A DNA stretch of 64,000 nt. It comes from Alphaproteobacteria bacterium (GTDB taxonomy: Bacteria; Pseudomonadota; Alphaproteobacteria; Rhizobiales; Xanthobacteraceae). The position numbers and the translations under genes are program-made. Shown in pieces: positions 41,350 to 49,237 of the stretch. The stretch's first letter is position 1. Every line of letters begins with the position of its first letter. The DNA is taken from positions 1 to 64,000 of the forward strand of contig VBAH01000035.1 of NCBI GenBank assembly GCA_005884685.1, given 5' to 3'. A model generated the notes under the pieces. That model worked only from the letters and a program-made list of their open reading frames with translations, searched no databases and was not told where the DNA came from.

Positions 41350-41451
41350 GTAGGGCGCCATAAGCGCAGCGCATTGCGCCGTGTCGCCGCCGCGTCGCTC
41401 GTTCATCAGGCGGCGCAATGCGCTCGCCGCGCTCCGCTTATTGCGCCCTAC
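41350..41451. repeat. Family C palindromic repeat, copy 2
   Basis: Inverted ends GTAGGGCGCCATAAGCGCAG and CTCCGCTTATTGCGCCCTAC enclose a middle with a second inverted GGCGCAATGCGC word. Compare 34534-34639 and 43537-43688. Confidence 0.75.
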
Positions 41452-41471
41452 GACCGGTCCTATATTGGTGC

Positions 41472-41502
41472 GTAGGGCGGATTAACGAAGCGTATTGCGC
41501 CC
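41472..41502. repeat. Family C repeat, half copy
   Basis: GTAGGGCGGATTAACGAAGC then GTATTGCGCC matches one arm of the family C repeat and has no opposite arm. It sits 20 bp after a complete copy, which suggests decay or nested insertion. Confidence 0.55.
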
Positions 41503-41570
41503 CCCGTACGGCAGAATGGCGGATGACACTTCGCCAGTCCGCCCGACGCACTGGCATCAGGAGCAGCCCA

Positions 41571-42182
41571 ATGGCGGACGCGATCAACTTTCCCGGCACC
41601 GTCGAGTGGTCCGGCGAAAATCCCGGCATCTCGCTGAAGGAAGCGCCGGACGGCCCGTTCGTCACGGCGGCGAGCTTCTTTCGCGTCGTGCTCTCGCCGT
41701 TCGGGCGCGGGCACGCGCTGATGCTGGCGATGTCGCCGCAGGATGCCAATCCGCCGGCCGAACGCGGGAACTTCTGCTTCACCGACAACGAGAAGCTCGC
41801 CCGCTACCTGGCTGCGGACTTTGTGGCGTCTTTCGGCGCCTGGAAGGATACGCCCGGCCTGCGCGGCCTCGTCTACCGTCCGCTCGACAGCGTGGCGACC
41901 GCGGGCGATGCGGCAAGCACCTACACCGAGACCGTGAAGGCGGGCGACCTCACCGTTCAGCTCACCTGGAGCGGCCTCGGCAAGGCATTCTGCTTCGCGT
42001 TGCCGCCGGCGCTATCGGCCACCGGCAAGCACCACATGCCGAGCACGTTCGTGCCCTGCGCTGACGCGACCGTGACGGTGAATGGCAAGACGCGTCCGGG
42101 CAAGCCCGTGCCGCGCGAAATGGCAGGCCAGAAGATCAGCACGGCGTTCCTGGCCTTCTCGGAGACATGGATCCGCGCCTAG
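41571..42182 (+). CDS. Conserved hypothetical protein
   Basis: This 203-residue soluble protein has INFPGTVEWSGENPGISLKE near the start, FCFTDNEKLARYLAADFVAS in the middle and VNGKTRPGKPVPREMAGQKI near the end. It has neither signal peptide nor membrane segment. The mix of beta and alpha segments could be a lipid- or ligand-binding fold, but no family is recognised. The ATG has AGGAG upstream. The end overlaps the possible early start of the next gene. Confidence 0.6.
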   Translation: MADAINFPGTVEWSGENPGISLKEAPDGPFVTAASFFRVVLSPFGRGHALMLAMSPQDANPPAERGNFCFTDNEKLARYLAADFVASFGAWKDTPGLRGLVYRPLDSVATAGDAASTYTETVKAGDLTVQLTWSGLGKAFCFALPPALSATGKHHMPSTFVPCADATVTVNGKTRPGKPVPREMAGQKISTAFLAFSETWIRA

Positions 42183-42190
42183 AGCTTGCC

Positions 42191-42538
42191 ATGACTGACG
42201 GCACGATGCGTGAGCAGATCGACCGGCTTGAAGCCGAGATCGAGCGGCTGTCGGACTCGGTCGCGCGCTGCCGCAAGATCGCGGTCGCCGCGAAGGTCGC
42301 CATCGCCCTTGGATGCGTGCTGCTGGGCTCGCTGTTATTCGGCGCAATCGGCCGGGATGCCCTCTCGCTGATGGTTGCGGCCATCCTCATCATCGGCGGC
42401 ATCGTCTTGCTCGGCTCGAACGAGACGACGATGAAGCAGAGACTTGCGGGCATCGACGAGGCCGAGCGGCTGCGCGCGGATCTGGTGAGCCGGCTTGACC
42501 TGCGGCTGGTTACCGAACCGCGCGTGCTGTTGCATTGA
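42191..42538 (+). CDS. Small membrane protein with N-terminal coiled coil
   Basis: This 115-residue protein has a coiled-coil N-terminus (MREQIDRLEAEIERLSDSVA). Two membrane helices follow (VAIALGCVLLGSLLFGAI, LSLMVAAILIIGGIVLLG), then a charged helical tail. The ATG at 42191 is chosen because an upstream ATG at 42167 lies too close to its ribosome site. Function is unknown. It is probably co-transcribed with the preceding gene. Confidence 0.55.
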   Translation: MTDGTMREQIDRLEAEIERLSDSVARCRKIAVAAKVAIALGCVLLGSLLFGAIGRDALSLMVAAILIIGGIVLLGSNETTMKQRLAGIDEAERLRADLVSRLDLRLVTEPRVLLH

Positions 42539-42656
42539 GGTGCAGGGCCGTGGCAATTTCGGGCGATTTCTGCTTACGCCGGCGCGAGCTTTGGGGTATC
42601 TGACGGACAGGCCCAGGAGCGCCGTGCTGGCGATTCACGGTTTCGGAGATCATGAG

Positions 42657-43217
42657 ATGCCGTTGCGAGATGGTTTTGGCCCTTTGCGTGTACCGGGCGC
42701 CTTGGCGGGCATTGGGCTGGCGGTCGTCCTGATCGGCCTCGACGTGCTGGCACGCGTGCTGCCGCACGCGCCGAGCTTCTCGCCAGTCGCCGCCTCGGCG
42801 CTGTTCGCCGGCATGGTCATCGGCCGGCGCTACGCGCTGCTGGTGCCGCTCGCCGCCATGCTGCTGAGCGACGCGCTGCTCGGCTTCGATGACTGGCGCA
42901 TGCGGCTGGTCGTGTATGCGGCCCTCACCCTTCCCGCCGTTCTCGGCCTGATGGCGCGCAACACGCGCTGGCCGGCGGCCTTCCCGCTTGCGGTTGCGTC
43001 GTCGGTGATTTTCTTCGTGGCGACGAACTTCGCGGTCTGGCTGTTCAGCGGGATGTACCCGCTCGATCTCGCCGGGCTGGCCAAGTGTTACGTCGCCGCG
43101 CTCCCGTTCTTCCAGAATACCCTGATCGGCGACCTGCTCTGGACGGCAGCGTTGTTCGGCAGCCTGTGGATCGTGCGCCTCGCGCTTGGCACACGGACGG
43201 AGCGGGCGGCAGCGTGA
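42657..43217 (+). CDS. DUF6580-like membrane protein, putative transport component
   Basis: This 186-residue protein has five or six membrane segments: ALAGIGLAVVLIGLDVLARV, PVAASALFAGMVIGRRYALL, LVPLAAMLLSDALLGF, LVVYAALTLPAVLGLMAR and SVIFFVATNFAVWLFSGMYP. Motifs such as NFSPVAASALFAG and SDALLGF, and the TNFAVW/YPLDLAGL region, fit the DUF6580/ECF-S-like family. It may be a substrate-binding membrane subunit of a vitamin-type transporter (inference). The start follows GGAGA. Confidence 0.7.
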   Translation: MPLRDGFGPLRVPGALAGIGLAVVLIGLDVLARVLPHAPSFSPVAASALFAGMVIGRRYALLVPLAAMLLSDALLGFDDWRMRLVVYAALTLPAVLGLMARNTRWPAAFPLAVASSVIFFVATNFAVWLFSGMYPLDLAGLAKCYVAALPFFQNTLIGDLLWTAALFGSLWIVRLALGTRTERAAA

Positions 43218-43283
43218 GCGCCGCTTGCCGGGCGCGAGCCGAACGCGCAACCGGTTCCCGAGTTTCCGCCAGAAGGGCAGGCC

Positions 43284-43532
43284 ATGGCCGAGCACGTCGT
43301 TCCGCATTTCCACAATGACATCGGCGCCGCCGTGATCGAGATCGGCGCGAAGGAATTCATGTGCATCGGCGCGACGCCGCCGTTCGACCATCCGCACGTG
43401 TTCTGCGACATGGGCGCCGACAGCGAGTTCATCTGCTCCTATTGCTCCACGCTCTATCGCTACGATCCGTCGCTGCACGGCTATGAGGCGCGTCCGGCCG
43501 AATGCGCGTGGCAGGTGCCGGAGAGCGTCTGA
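43284..43532 (+). CDS. Zinc-finger CHCC domain protein (NDUFS6-like)
   Basis: This 82-residue protein has the CHCC zinc site: CIGATPPFDHPHVFCDMG then FICSYCSTLYRYDP. Its mitochondrial counterpart is the NDUFS6 subunit of respiratory complex I. The bacterial role may be similar or in Fe-S handling. It ends YEARPAECAWQVPESV. A second copy of these last codons lies beyond the repeat that follows (43692-43743). Confidence 0.85.
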   Translation: MAEHVVPHFHNDIGAAVIEIGAKEFMCIGATPPFDHPHVFCDMGADSEFICSYCSTLYRYDPSLHGYEARPAECAWQVPESV

Positions 43533-43536
43533 ACCG

Positions 43537-43688
43537 GTAGGGCGCAATAAGCGAAGCGCATTGCGCCGCCGTCGGCGCAAACCACATCGCAGCGGCGTTA
43601 TCGCAATCGGATTTCCTGGTCCGCGTCACCGGCGCAACAACCCGCAATCGGCAAAATGGCGCAATGCGCTTCGCTTATTGCGCCCTAC
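43537..43688. repeat. Family C palindromic repeat, copy 3 (most perfect)
   Basis: The two ends are exact 31-bp inverted complements (43537-43567 and 43658-43688). They start GTAGGGCGCAATAAGCGAAG and enclose a 90-bp middle. The repeat sits directly after the zinc-finger gene and directly before a duplicate of that gene's last 50 bp. Confidence 0.85.
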
Positions 43689-43691
43689 GCC

Positions 43692-43743
43692 CTATGAGGC
43701 GCGTCCGGCCGAGTGCGCGTGGCAGGTGCCGGCGGGCGTGTAA
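43692..43743 (+). pseudogene. Duplicated 3' end of the zinc-finger gene
   Basis: The sequence encodes YEARPAECAWQVPAGV followed by TAA. It matches the last 50 bp of the gene at 43284-43532 with only a few substitutions near the stop. It has no start of its own. With the original it brackets the palindromic repeat, as a long target duplication would. Confidence 0.75.
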
Positions 43744-43748
43744 GACTT

Positions 43749-44150
43749 TCAGCGAAACGGATTGAGCGTGCCGACGCCAAATGCGTCGAAGTCCCGGACA
43801 TTGCGGGTAGCGACAGTCAGATTGTGAACCAGCGCCGTCGCGGCGATCATGGCATCTTCGCTGAGATCGCCGGCGCGCCGGTGCATCAGCAGCGCCCAGC
43901 GCCGAAACACCGCCGAATCCGCCGGAAGAACACTGAAGGTTTGGGCGACGCTGTCGATCCATCCCTCGATCTCGGCCGCCTTCGCGGCGTCCTGCTCGCG
44001 GGTCAATTCAACACCGGCCTGCATTTCGCCGATCGTGACCGCGGAGAGAAATAAATGTTCGCGCGGCGTCGCGCGGAGCCATTCGACGACCGCACCGTGG
44101 GGCCTGACCCGGCGCAATTCGGAAACCACATTCGTATCCAGAAGAAACAC
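43749..44150 (-). CDS. VapC family toxin (PIN domain), module 1
   Basis: This 133-residue PIN-domain ribonuclease has the acidic metal site Asp5 (FLLDTNVVSE), Glu42 (TIGEMQAG), Asp99 (SEDAMIAATA) and the Asp in RNVRDFDAFG. VapC toxins cut tRNA or rRNA. The start is GTG, one base after the antitoxin stop, so it is translated with its antitoxin. Confidence 0.9.
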   Translation of the reverse strand: MFLLDTNVVSELRRVRPHGAVVEWLRATPREHLFLSAVTIGEMQAGVELTREQDAAKAAEIEGWIDSVAQTFSVLPADSAVFRRWALLMHRRAGDLSEDAMIAATALVHNLTVATRNVRDFDAFGVGTLNPFR

Positions 44151-44151
44151 G

Positions 44152-44409
44152 TCAATCGAACCGAGCGGGCGGGCGGTGCCGACGCTTGCCGCGCGGCGGG
44201 AGCACCATGTCGGCGCGCGCTGCCTCGGAGAGCAGCAGATCCTTCAGTGCCGGCCGCGCGGACCGCTGGAGGTTTTGCCACTCGTTCATCGGCACAAGCA
44301 CGGCGGCTTCGACGCCGCGCTTGGTGACGACCTGGGGGCCTTCGGCAAGACATGTTTCAAGCAGTTCGCTAAACCGTGCCTTGGCGTCCTGCACCTGCCA
44401 GCTTCGCAT
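44152..44409 (-). CDS. Phd/YefM family antitoxin, module 1
   Basis: This 85-residue protein has the Phd N-terminal DNA-binding fold (SWQVQDAKARFSELLETCLA, QVVTKRGVEAAVLVPMNEWQ) and a C-terminal tail that would bind the VapC toxin (LKDLLLSEAARADMVLPPRG). It is the first gene of the operon. A perfect 20-bp palindrome lies 17 bp upstream. Confidence 0.9.
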   Translation of the reverse strand: MRSWQVQDAKARFSELLETCLAEGPQVVTKRGVEAAVLVPMNEWQNLQRSARPALKDLLLSEAARADMVLPPRGKRRHRPPARFD

Positions 44410-44425
44410 CGCCCTCTCTCGTTCT

Positions 44426-44445
44426 GACTAGTTATATAACTAGTC
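44426..44445 (-). promoter_or_regulatory. Operator palindrome of Phd/VapC module 1
   Basis: GACTAGTTATATAACTAGTC is a perfect 20-bp palindrome just upstream of the antitoxin start at 44409. It is the expected binding site for Phd-VapC autorepression, and its AT-rich centre could overlap the -10 region. Confidence 0.75.
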
Positions 44446-44477
44446 ATTTAGCTCACGGAAAGCAAGCGTCGGTTGCC

Positions 44478-45659
44478 ATGGCCCGTTCCCGCTCGATCGT
44501 CATCGCAGGCGCCGGCATCGGCGGCCTGACCGCGGCGCTGACGCTGACGCGTGCCGGCTACCGTGCGGTGGTGCTCGAGCAAGCAGCACGGCTCGAGGAA
44601 GCCGGTGCCGGCATCCAGCTTTCGCCCAACGCGACGCGCGTGTTGTTCGAGCTCGGGCTTGCCGACAGGCTGCGGCCGCTGGTCGTGGCGCCGGAGGCGA
44701 TCCGCATCATCAACGGCCGCTCGGGCCGCGACATCGTGCGCGTCCCGCTCGGCGCTTCCGCCGAGGAGCGCTACGGCGCGCCCTACTGGGTCATTCACCG
44801 CGCCGATCTGCAGGCCGTGCTCGCTGCGGCGCTCGAGCAAAGCCCCGACGTGACGCTGCGGCTCGCGACGCGGGTGGAGGACTTCGCGCTGCATCAGCAC
44901 GGCATCACGGTGCAGGCGCGCGGCGCCGACGGCACACGCGACGAACTGGGCATCGCGCTGATCGGTGCGGACGGGCTTTGGTCTGCGGTGCGTCCGTCTT
45001 TGGGAGACCGCAGGCAGCCCACGTTTGCGCAACGCACGGCGTGGCGCGCCGTCATGCCGGCGGCGTCCCTGCCGGCGGAATGCGGCGCGGCGGACACCTG
45101 CCTGTGGCTCGGACGCGACGCGCATCTGGTGCATTACCCGGTCAGGGGCGGCCGCGAGGTCAACATCGTCGCGATCGTCCGCGACGACTGGCACGGGCCC
45201 GGCTGGAGCGTGCCCGGCGAGCCGGCCGAGCTTGGCCCCCGCTTTGCGCATTTTGCGCCCGCAGCGCGCGCACTCATTGCCCTGCCCGAGCGCTGGCAGA
45301 AATGGGCGCTGTTCGACCGGCCGCCGCGCCGCATGCGCAGCGACGGGCCGGTGACCCTGCTCGGCGATGCCGCGCATCCGATGCTGCCGTTTCTCGCCCA
45401 GGGCGGCGCCATGGCGATCGAGGACGCGGCCGTGCTGGCGCAGTGTCTTGGCCGCGACGACGATCCGGCGCGCGCGCTGCGCGCCTACGAGGCCGCGCGG
45501 CAGCGCCGCGTCGCGCGCGTGCAGCGCGAGGCGCGGCAGAACTCGTGGCGCTATCACCTGTCCGGTCCGCTCGCTTTCGCACGCGATACGGTGCTTGCTA
45601 GTCTGGGGCCGGAGCGGCTGCTGCAGCGCTATGATTGGCTCTACGGCTGGCGCGTGTAG
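44478..45659 (+). CDS. FAD-dependent monooxygenase (salicylate hydroxylase-like)
   Basis: This 393-residue flavoprotein has the FAD fingerprint IVIAGAGIGGLTAALTLTRA, VVLEQAARLEEAGAGIQLSP, the DG motif region LIGADGLWSAVRPSLG and the second FAD site VTLLGDAAHPMLPFLAQGGA. Class A hydroxylases of this type insert oxygen into aromatic acids using NAD(P)H. Substrate is unknown. The gene begins 68 bp from the divergent antitoxin gene. Confidence 0.9.
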   Translation: MARSRSIVIAGAGIGGLTAALTLTRAGYRAVVLEQAARLEEAGAGIQLSPNATRVLFELGLADRLRPLVVAPEAIRIINGRSGRDIVRVPLGASAEERYGAPYWVIHRADLQAVLAAALEQSPDVTLRLATRVEDFALHQHGITVQARGADGTRDELGIALIGADGLWSAVRPSLGDRRQPTFAQRTAWRAVMPAASLPAECGAADTCLWLGRDAHLVHYPVRGGREVNIVAIVRDDWHGPGWSVPGEPAELGPRFAHFAPAARALIALPERWQKWALFDRPPRRMRSDGPVTLLGDAAHPMLPFLAQGGAMAIEDAAVLAQCLGRDDDPARALRAYEAARQRRVARVQREARQNSWRYHLSGPLAFARDTVLASLGPERLLQRYDWLYGWRV

Positions 45660-45683
45660 CCAGCCACCGGAAGCGGGAAACGC

Positions 45684-46703
45684 ATGTTTGAAACCACGAT
45701 CGCCGGAAGCCTGCCGAAGCCGTCATGGCTCGCCGAGCCGAACAAGCTGTGGCCGCAATGGCGGCTCGCCGGCGACGAGCTTGCCGCGGCGAAAGCCGAC
45801 GCGACGCTGCTCGCGCTGAAGTGCCAAGAGGATGCGGGCATCGACATCGTCACCGACGGCGAAATGTCGCGGCAGCATTTCGTGCACGGCTTCCTGGAAT
45901 TCGTCGACGGCATCGACTTCGCCCACAAGGTCGAGATGGGCATCCGCGCCGACCGCTACAAGGCGATGGTGCCGCAGGTGGTGGGCGAGTTGAAGCTGAA
46001 AGGCCGCGTGCATGCGGCGGAGGCGCGGCTCGCGCGGGCGCATACGACGAAAAAGCTGAAGGTCACGATGCCCGGTCCGATGACCATCGTCGACACCGTC
46101 GCCGACCGCCATTACGGCGATCGCGTCAGGATGGCGATGGCGTTCGCTGCCCTGCTCAACGAGGAAGCGCGCGCGCTCGCGGCCGACGGCGTCGACGTGA
46201 TCCAGTTCGACGAGCCCGCCTTCAACGTCTACATGGACGAGGCGGCCGGCTGGGGCATCGAGGCGCTGCATCGCGCGATCGCGGGCGTCAGCGCCACTAC
46301 CGCGGTGCACATCTGCTACGGCTACGGCATCAAGGCGAACACCGATTGGAAGAAAACGCTGGGCGCTGAGTGGCGGCAATACGAGCAGGTGTTTCCGGCG
46401 CTCGCGCAAAGCCGGATCGGTCAGGTTTCGCTCGAATGCCGCAATTCCAAGGTGCCGATGAGCCTGCTGAGGCTGCTCGACGGCAAGGACGTGCTGGTCG
46501 GCGTCATCGATGTGGCTTCAGATGAGATCGAAACGCCGGAGCAGGTTGCCGGTGTGATCGGCGAGGCGATGAAATACGTCGCCAAGGAGAAGATCGTCCC
46601 GTGCACCAATTGCGGCATGGCGCCGATGCGGCGCGAGATCGCGAGCGCGAAGCTGGTCGCGTTAGGCAAGGGCGCGGCGCTGGCAAGGAAGAAGTACGGA
46701 TAA
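45684..46703 (+). CDS. Cobalamin-independent methionine synthase (MetE C-terminal)-like protein
   Basis: This 339-residue protein matches the catalytic C-terminal half of MetE: TTIAGSLPKPSWL, VTDGEMSRQHFV, KVTMPGPMTIVDT and IQFDEPAFNVY. The zinc ligands look present: His and Cys in VHICYGYG, Glu in VSLECRN, and Cys in CTNCGMAP. MetE's N-terminal half is missing, as in archaeal-type or short MetE proteins that use other methyl donors. It could be a core methionine synthase or a related methyltransferase. It starts 24 bp after the monooxygenase gene. Confidence 0.85.
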   Translation: MFETTIAGSLPKPSWLAEPNKLWPQWRLAGDELAAAKADATLLALKCQEDAGIDIVTDGEMSRQHFVHGFLEFVDGIDFAHKVEMGIRADRYKAMVPQVVGELKLKGRVHAAEARLARAHTTKKLKVTMPGPMTIVDTVADRHYGDRVRMAMAFAALLNEEARALAADGVDVIQFDEPAFNVYMDEAAGWGIEALHRAIAGVSATTAVHICYGYGIKANTDWKKTLGAEWRQYEQVFPALAQSRIGQVSLECRNSKVPMSLLRLLDGKDVLVGVIDVASDEIETPEQVAGVIGEAMKYVAKEKIVPCTNCGMAPMRREIASAKLVALGKGAALARKKYG

Positions 46704-46707
46704 CTCC

Positions 46708-46798
46708 GGCATGGCCGGGCTTGTCCCGGCCATCCACGTCTTGCTCTAATTCAAGGCAGAAAGTCGTGGATGCCCGGCGCAAGGCCGGGCATGACGGG
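46708..46798. repeat. Family B palindromic repeat, copy 2
   Basis: GGCATGGCCGGGCTTGTCCC/GGCCATCCACG is followed by CGTGGATGCCCGGCGCAAGG/CCGGGCATGACGG. Two local hairpins lie within one large inverted repeat. Confidence 0.7.
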
Positions 46799-46804
46799 TG
46801 AATC

Positions 46805-47977
46805 ATGAACCGCCCCGAATCCGCCACCCTCCCCTCGCCCTACTTCCGCGAAGAGCATGAGCTGCTGCGCGCGCAAGTGCGCCGCTTCGTCGAGACCGAG
46901 ATCAAGCCGCACGGCCTCAAGTGGGAGGAGCAGGGGTACGTTCCGCGCGCGGTGCTGCGCCGCATGGGCGAGCTCGGCTTCCTCGGCATCCGCTATCCGG
47001 CCGAATACGGCGGCTCCGAGATGGACACGCTCGGCTCGATCGTGCTCGGCGAAGAGCTCGGGCGCTCCACCTTCTCCGGCGCCGCGATCACCATCCTGGT
47101 GCACACCGACATGGCGTCCGTGCACATGGCGAATGGCGGCTCACCCGCCCAGAAGGCGCGCTGGATGCCCGAGATCGTCGCCGGCCGCGCCATCACGGCG
47201 GTCGCCGTGACCGAGCCGGGCGCCGGCTCCGACGTGAAGGCGATCCGCACCACGGCGCGGCGCGACGGCGATGCCTACGTGCTCAACGGCGCGAAGATGT
47301 TCATCACCAACGGCGTCCACGCCGACCTCTATTTCATCGCGTCGAAGACCTCGCCGGATGCGCGCCCTTCGCAGCAGATCTCGATGTTCCTGGTGGAGAA
47401 AGGCACGCCCGGCTTCCGCGTCAGCCGCGCGCTCGACAAGCACGGCTGGCGCTCGTCAGACACCGCCGAGCTCGTGTTCGAGGACTGCCGCATTCCGGCG
47501 GAAAACCTGCTCGGCAAGGAAGGCCGCGGCTTCTACGCGATCATGAGCAACTTCCAGAACGAGCGCACCGTGATCGGCGCGATGGCGATGGGCGAAGCGC
47601 AGGCCGCGCTCGACCTCACCATCGACTACGTGACGACGCGCAAGGCGTTCGGCGGCACGCTCTATGAGAAACAAGCCGTCCGGCATCGCCTCGCGATGCT
47701 CGCGGCACGGGTCGAGGCCGGACGGCAGCTCGTTTATCACGCGGCGTGGCTGGACTCGCAGGGCGTCGACTGCACGCGCGAGGTCTCGATGGTCAAGGCC
47801 TACTGCGGCGAACTGGTCAACGAGGTGATGTATGCCTGCCTCCAGTTCCACGGCGGCATGGGGTTCATGCGCGAATCGACAATCGAGCGCATGGCGCGCG
47901 ACGCGCGCGTGCAGACCATCGGCGGCGGGGCGACCGAGGTGATGCTGGAAGAGGTGGCGAAGCGGCTGAAACGCTGA
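46805..47977 (+). CDS. Acyl-CoA dehydrogenase family protein
   Basis: This 390-residue flavoprotein has AVTEPGAGSDVKAIRTTARR, FITNGVHADLYFIASKT and FHGGMGFMRESTIERMARDA. The classical catalytic Glu position near the C-terminus (YEGT in many members) reads IGGGATEV, as in isovaleryl-CoA-type enzymes. The alternative Glu in helix G appears to be Gln (WLDSQGVD), so the base is not obvious. It would oxidise an acyl-CoA and pass electrons to ETF. The substrate is unknown. Confidence 0.9.
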   Translation: MNRPESATLPSPYFREEHELLRAQVRRFVETEIKPHGLKWEEQGYVPRAVLRRMGELGFLGIRYPAEYGGSEMDTLGSIVLGEELGRSTFSGAAITILVHTDMASVHMANGGSPAQKARWMPEIVAGRAITAVAVTEPGAGSDVKAIRTTARRDGDAYVLNGAKMFITNGVHADLYFIASKTSPDARPSQQISMFLVEKGTPGFRVSRALDKHGWRSSDTAELVFEDCRIPAENLLGKEGRGFYAIMSNFQNERTVIGAMAMGEAQAALDLTIDYVTTRKAFGGTLYEKQAVRHRLAMLAARVEAGRQLVYHAAWLDSQGVDCTREVSMVKAYCGELVNEVMYACLQFHGGMGFMRESTIERMARDARVQTIGGGATEVMLEEVAKRLKR

Positions 47978-48072
47978 TCCTCACAACCTCGTGTGCGCCC
48001 TCCGCGATGAACTAATTCGCGGCCGCGTGTGTTAATATTCGACACCGAGGAGGATCCCGCCGGAGCCACACG

Positions 48073-48306
48073 ATGAACGCCAGGGTCTTGATTGCCGCCG
48101 TGGCCGCGCTGTCCTTTGCGGCGACCGGCGCCGCCGATGCCAAAAACAGACACAAGCGCTATCGGGCTTACTACGGCGTCTATGTCCACGTCTCGCCCTA
48201 TGCGGCGCGCACGCCGGGGCCGCCTTGGGCGGCGCCATGGGAGTGCTATACCGATGAAGGCTATGGCCGCTACCGGCCGTGCAATGCCGGCCGCGGTGGC
48301 CGCTGA
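48073..48306 (+). CDS. Small secreted protein, tandem paralog 1
   Basis: This 77-residue protein has a signal peptide (1-23, ending ADAKN), a Lys/Arg/Tyr-rich stretch and a conserved C-terminal block (ARTPGPPWAAPWECYTDEGY then GRYRPC). The two conserved Cys may form a disulfide. The next gene is a paralog 15 bp downstream. The family is unknown. Confidence 0.7.
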   Translation: MNARVLIAAVAALSFAATGAADAKNRHKRYRAYYGVYVHVSPYAARTPGPPWAAPWECYTDEGYGRYRPCNAGRGGR

Positions 48307-48321
48307 CGCTGGGGGAGCAGG

Positions 48322-48558
48322 ATGCTGAGGATCGTCGTTGCGGCCATCGTCGCGCTGTCGTTTGCGGGTGTCGATTCCGCGGACGCGGCGCGCAAGCGCA
48401 AGCGCCACAAGGTGCGCCACATCGCGCCGATCGCGGCCGTGCCGGCTGCTCACCATGGGGCGCGCACGCCCGGGCCTGTTTGGGCGCAGCCGTGGGAGTG
48501 CTTCACCGACGAGGGCTATGGGCGCTACACGTCCTGCAGCACCGGCAAGGACGACTAG
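48322..48558 (+). CDS. Small secreted protein, tandem paralog 2
   Basis: This 78-residue protein has a signal peptide (1-22, ending DAARK), a basic stretch with His residues, and the block ARTPGPVWAQPWECFTDEGY then GRYTSC. It shares about 20 identical positions with the protein directly upstream. Tail-to-tail overlap of 4 bp with the DUF488 gene. Probably co-transcribed with its paralog. Confidence 0.7.
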   Translation: MLRIVVAAIVALSFAGVDSADAARKRKRHKVRHIAPIAAVPAAHHGARTPGPVWAQPWECFTDEGYGRYTSCSTGKDD

Positions 48559-48953
48559 CCCAGGAGGTCGCGCAACACGATTGCGTGGCTGAGATCGAGT
48601 TCTTTGGTCGCGGTGAGCAGCGTGACGGTCTGCCCGCGAACCGCGGCGCGCAGCTCATCCAGCCCCCCGCCTTGCGCCTTCAGTTCCGCGACATAGCGCC
48701 TGCGGAATTCGGCGAACTTCTCCGGATCGTGCCGGTACCATTTGCGCAGCTCATGGCTGGGTGAGAGATGCTTCACCCAGGCGTCGAGCTTGAGCTTTGA
48801 CTTCGCGATCCCGCGCGGCCACAGCCGGTCGATCAGGATGCGCAGGCCGTCGTCGTTGCCCGGCGCGTCGTAGGCGCGCTTGAGCCGGATTGTCGTGCGT
48901 GCCCGGCGCCCCGGCTTGCGCGTAGGCCCGGCCGTCCCGGCTTTCTTCGCCAT
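48555..48953 (-). CDS. DUF488 family protein
   Basis: This 132-residue protein has RAYDAPGNDDGLRILIDRLW, PRGIAKSKLKLDAWVKHLSP and SHELRKWYRHDPEKFAEFRR, and ends in TLLTATKELDLSHAIVLRDL. These are DUF488 signatures. The N-terminal 20 residues are Lys/Arg-rich. Its ATG overlaps the stop of the csoR-type gene by one base, so it is translated with the copper regulator. DUF488 proteins often accompany metal or redox stress genes, but the activity is unknown. Confidence 0.85.
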   Translation of the reverse strand: MAKKAGTAGPTRKPGRRARTTIRLKRAYDAPGNDDGLRILIDRLWPRGIAKSKLKLDAWVKHLSPSHELRKWYRHDPEKFAEFRRRYVAELKAQGGGLDELRAAVRGQTVTLLTATKELDLSHAIVLRDLLG

Positions 48954-49228
48954 CAGCGCTCCGCGCGTCCGAGCACGTCCATCAGTTCGGTGATCTTGCG
49001 CCGCTGCTCGCCCTTGTTGCCGGATGCGATCGCGCCCTCGACGCAGTGGGCGACATGGTCGCGCAGCACCTCCTCCTCGACCTTGCGCAGCGCCGCGCGC
49101 ACCGCGGAGATCTGCGTCACGATGTCGATGCAGTAGCGGTCGTCCGCGACCATGCGCGCGAGCCCGCGCACCTGGCCTTCGATGCGGCCCAATCTTTTCA
49201 GGGTAGTCGCCTTGGCTTCCCGCTGCAT
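48953..49228 (-). CDS. csoR: CsoR-type copper-sensing repressor
   Basis: This 91-residue four-helix protein has the CsoR metal triad Cys33 (DRYCIDIV), His58 and Cys62 (DHVAHCVEG), with the same 25/4 spacing as mycobacterial CsoR. It would repress the adjacent copper ATPase gene and release DNA when Cu(I) binds. It is divergent from that gene, with an operator-like palindrome in the 40-bp gap. The csoR symbol is assigned by ligand set and context. Confidence 0.88.
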   Translation of the reverse strand: MQREAKATTLKRLGRIEGQVRGLARMVADDRYCIDIVTQISAVRAALRKVEEEVLRDHVAHCVEGAIASGNKGEQRRKITELMDVLGRAER

Positions 49229-49237
49229 GCCCGCTAT

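Larger units (their letters stand above)
41257..41570. other. Intergenic region holding family C repeats
   Basis: These 314 bp hold one complete family C palindrome (41350-41451) and one half copy (41472-41502). The rest shows no gene. A short frame beginning at 41418 runs in frame into the next gene through the repeat and is not taken as its start. Confidence 0.6.
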
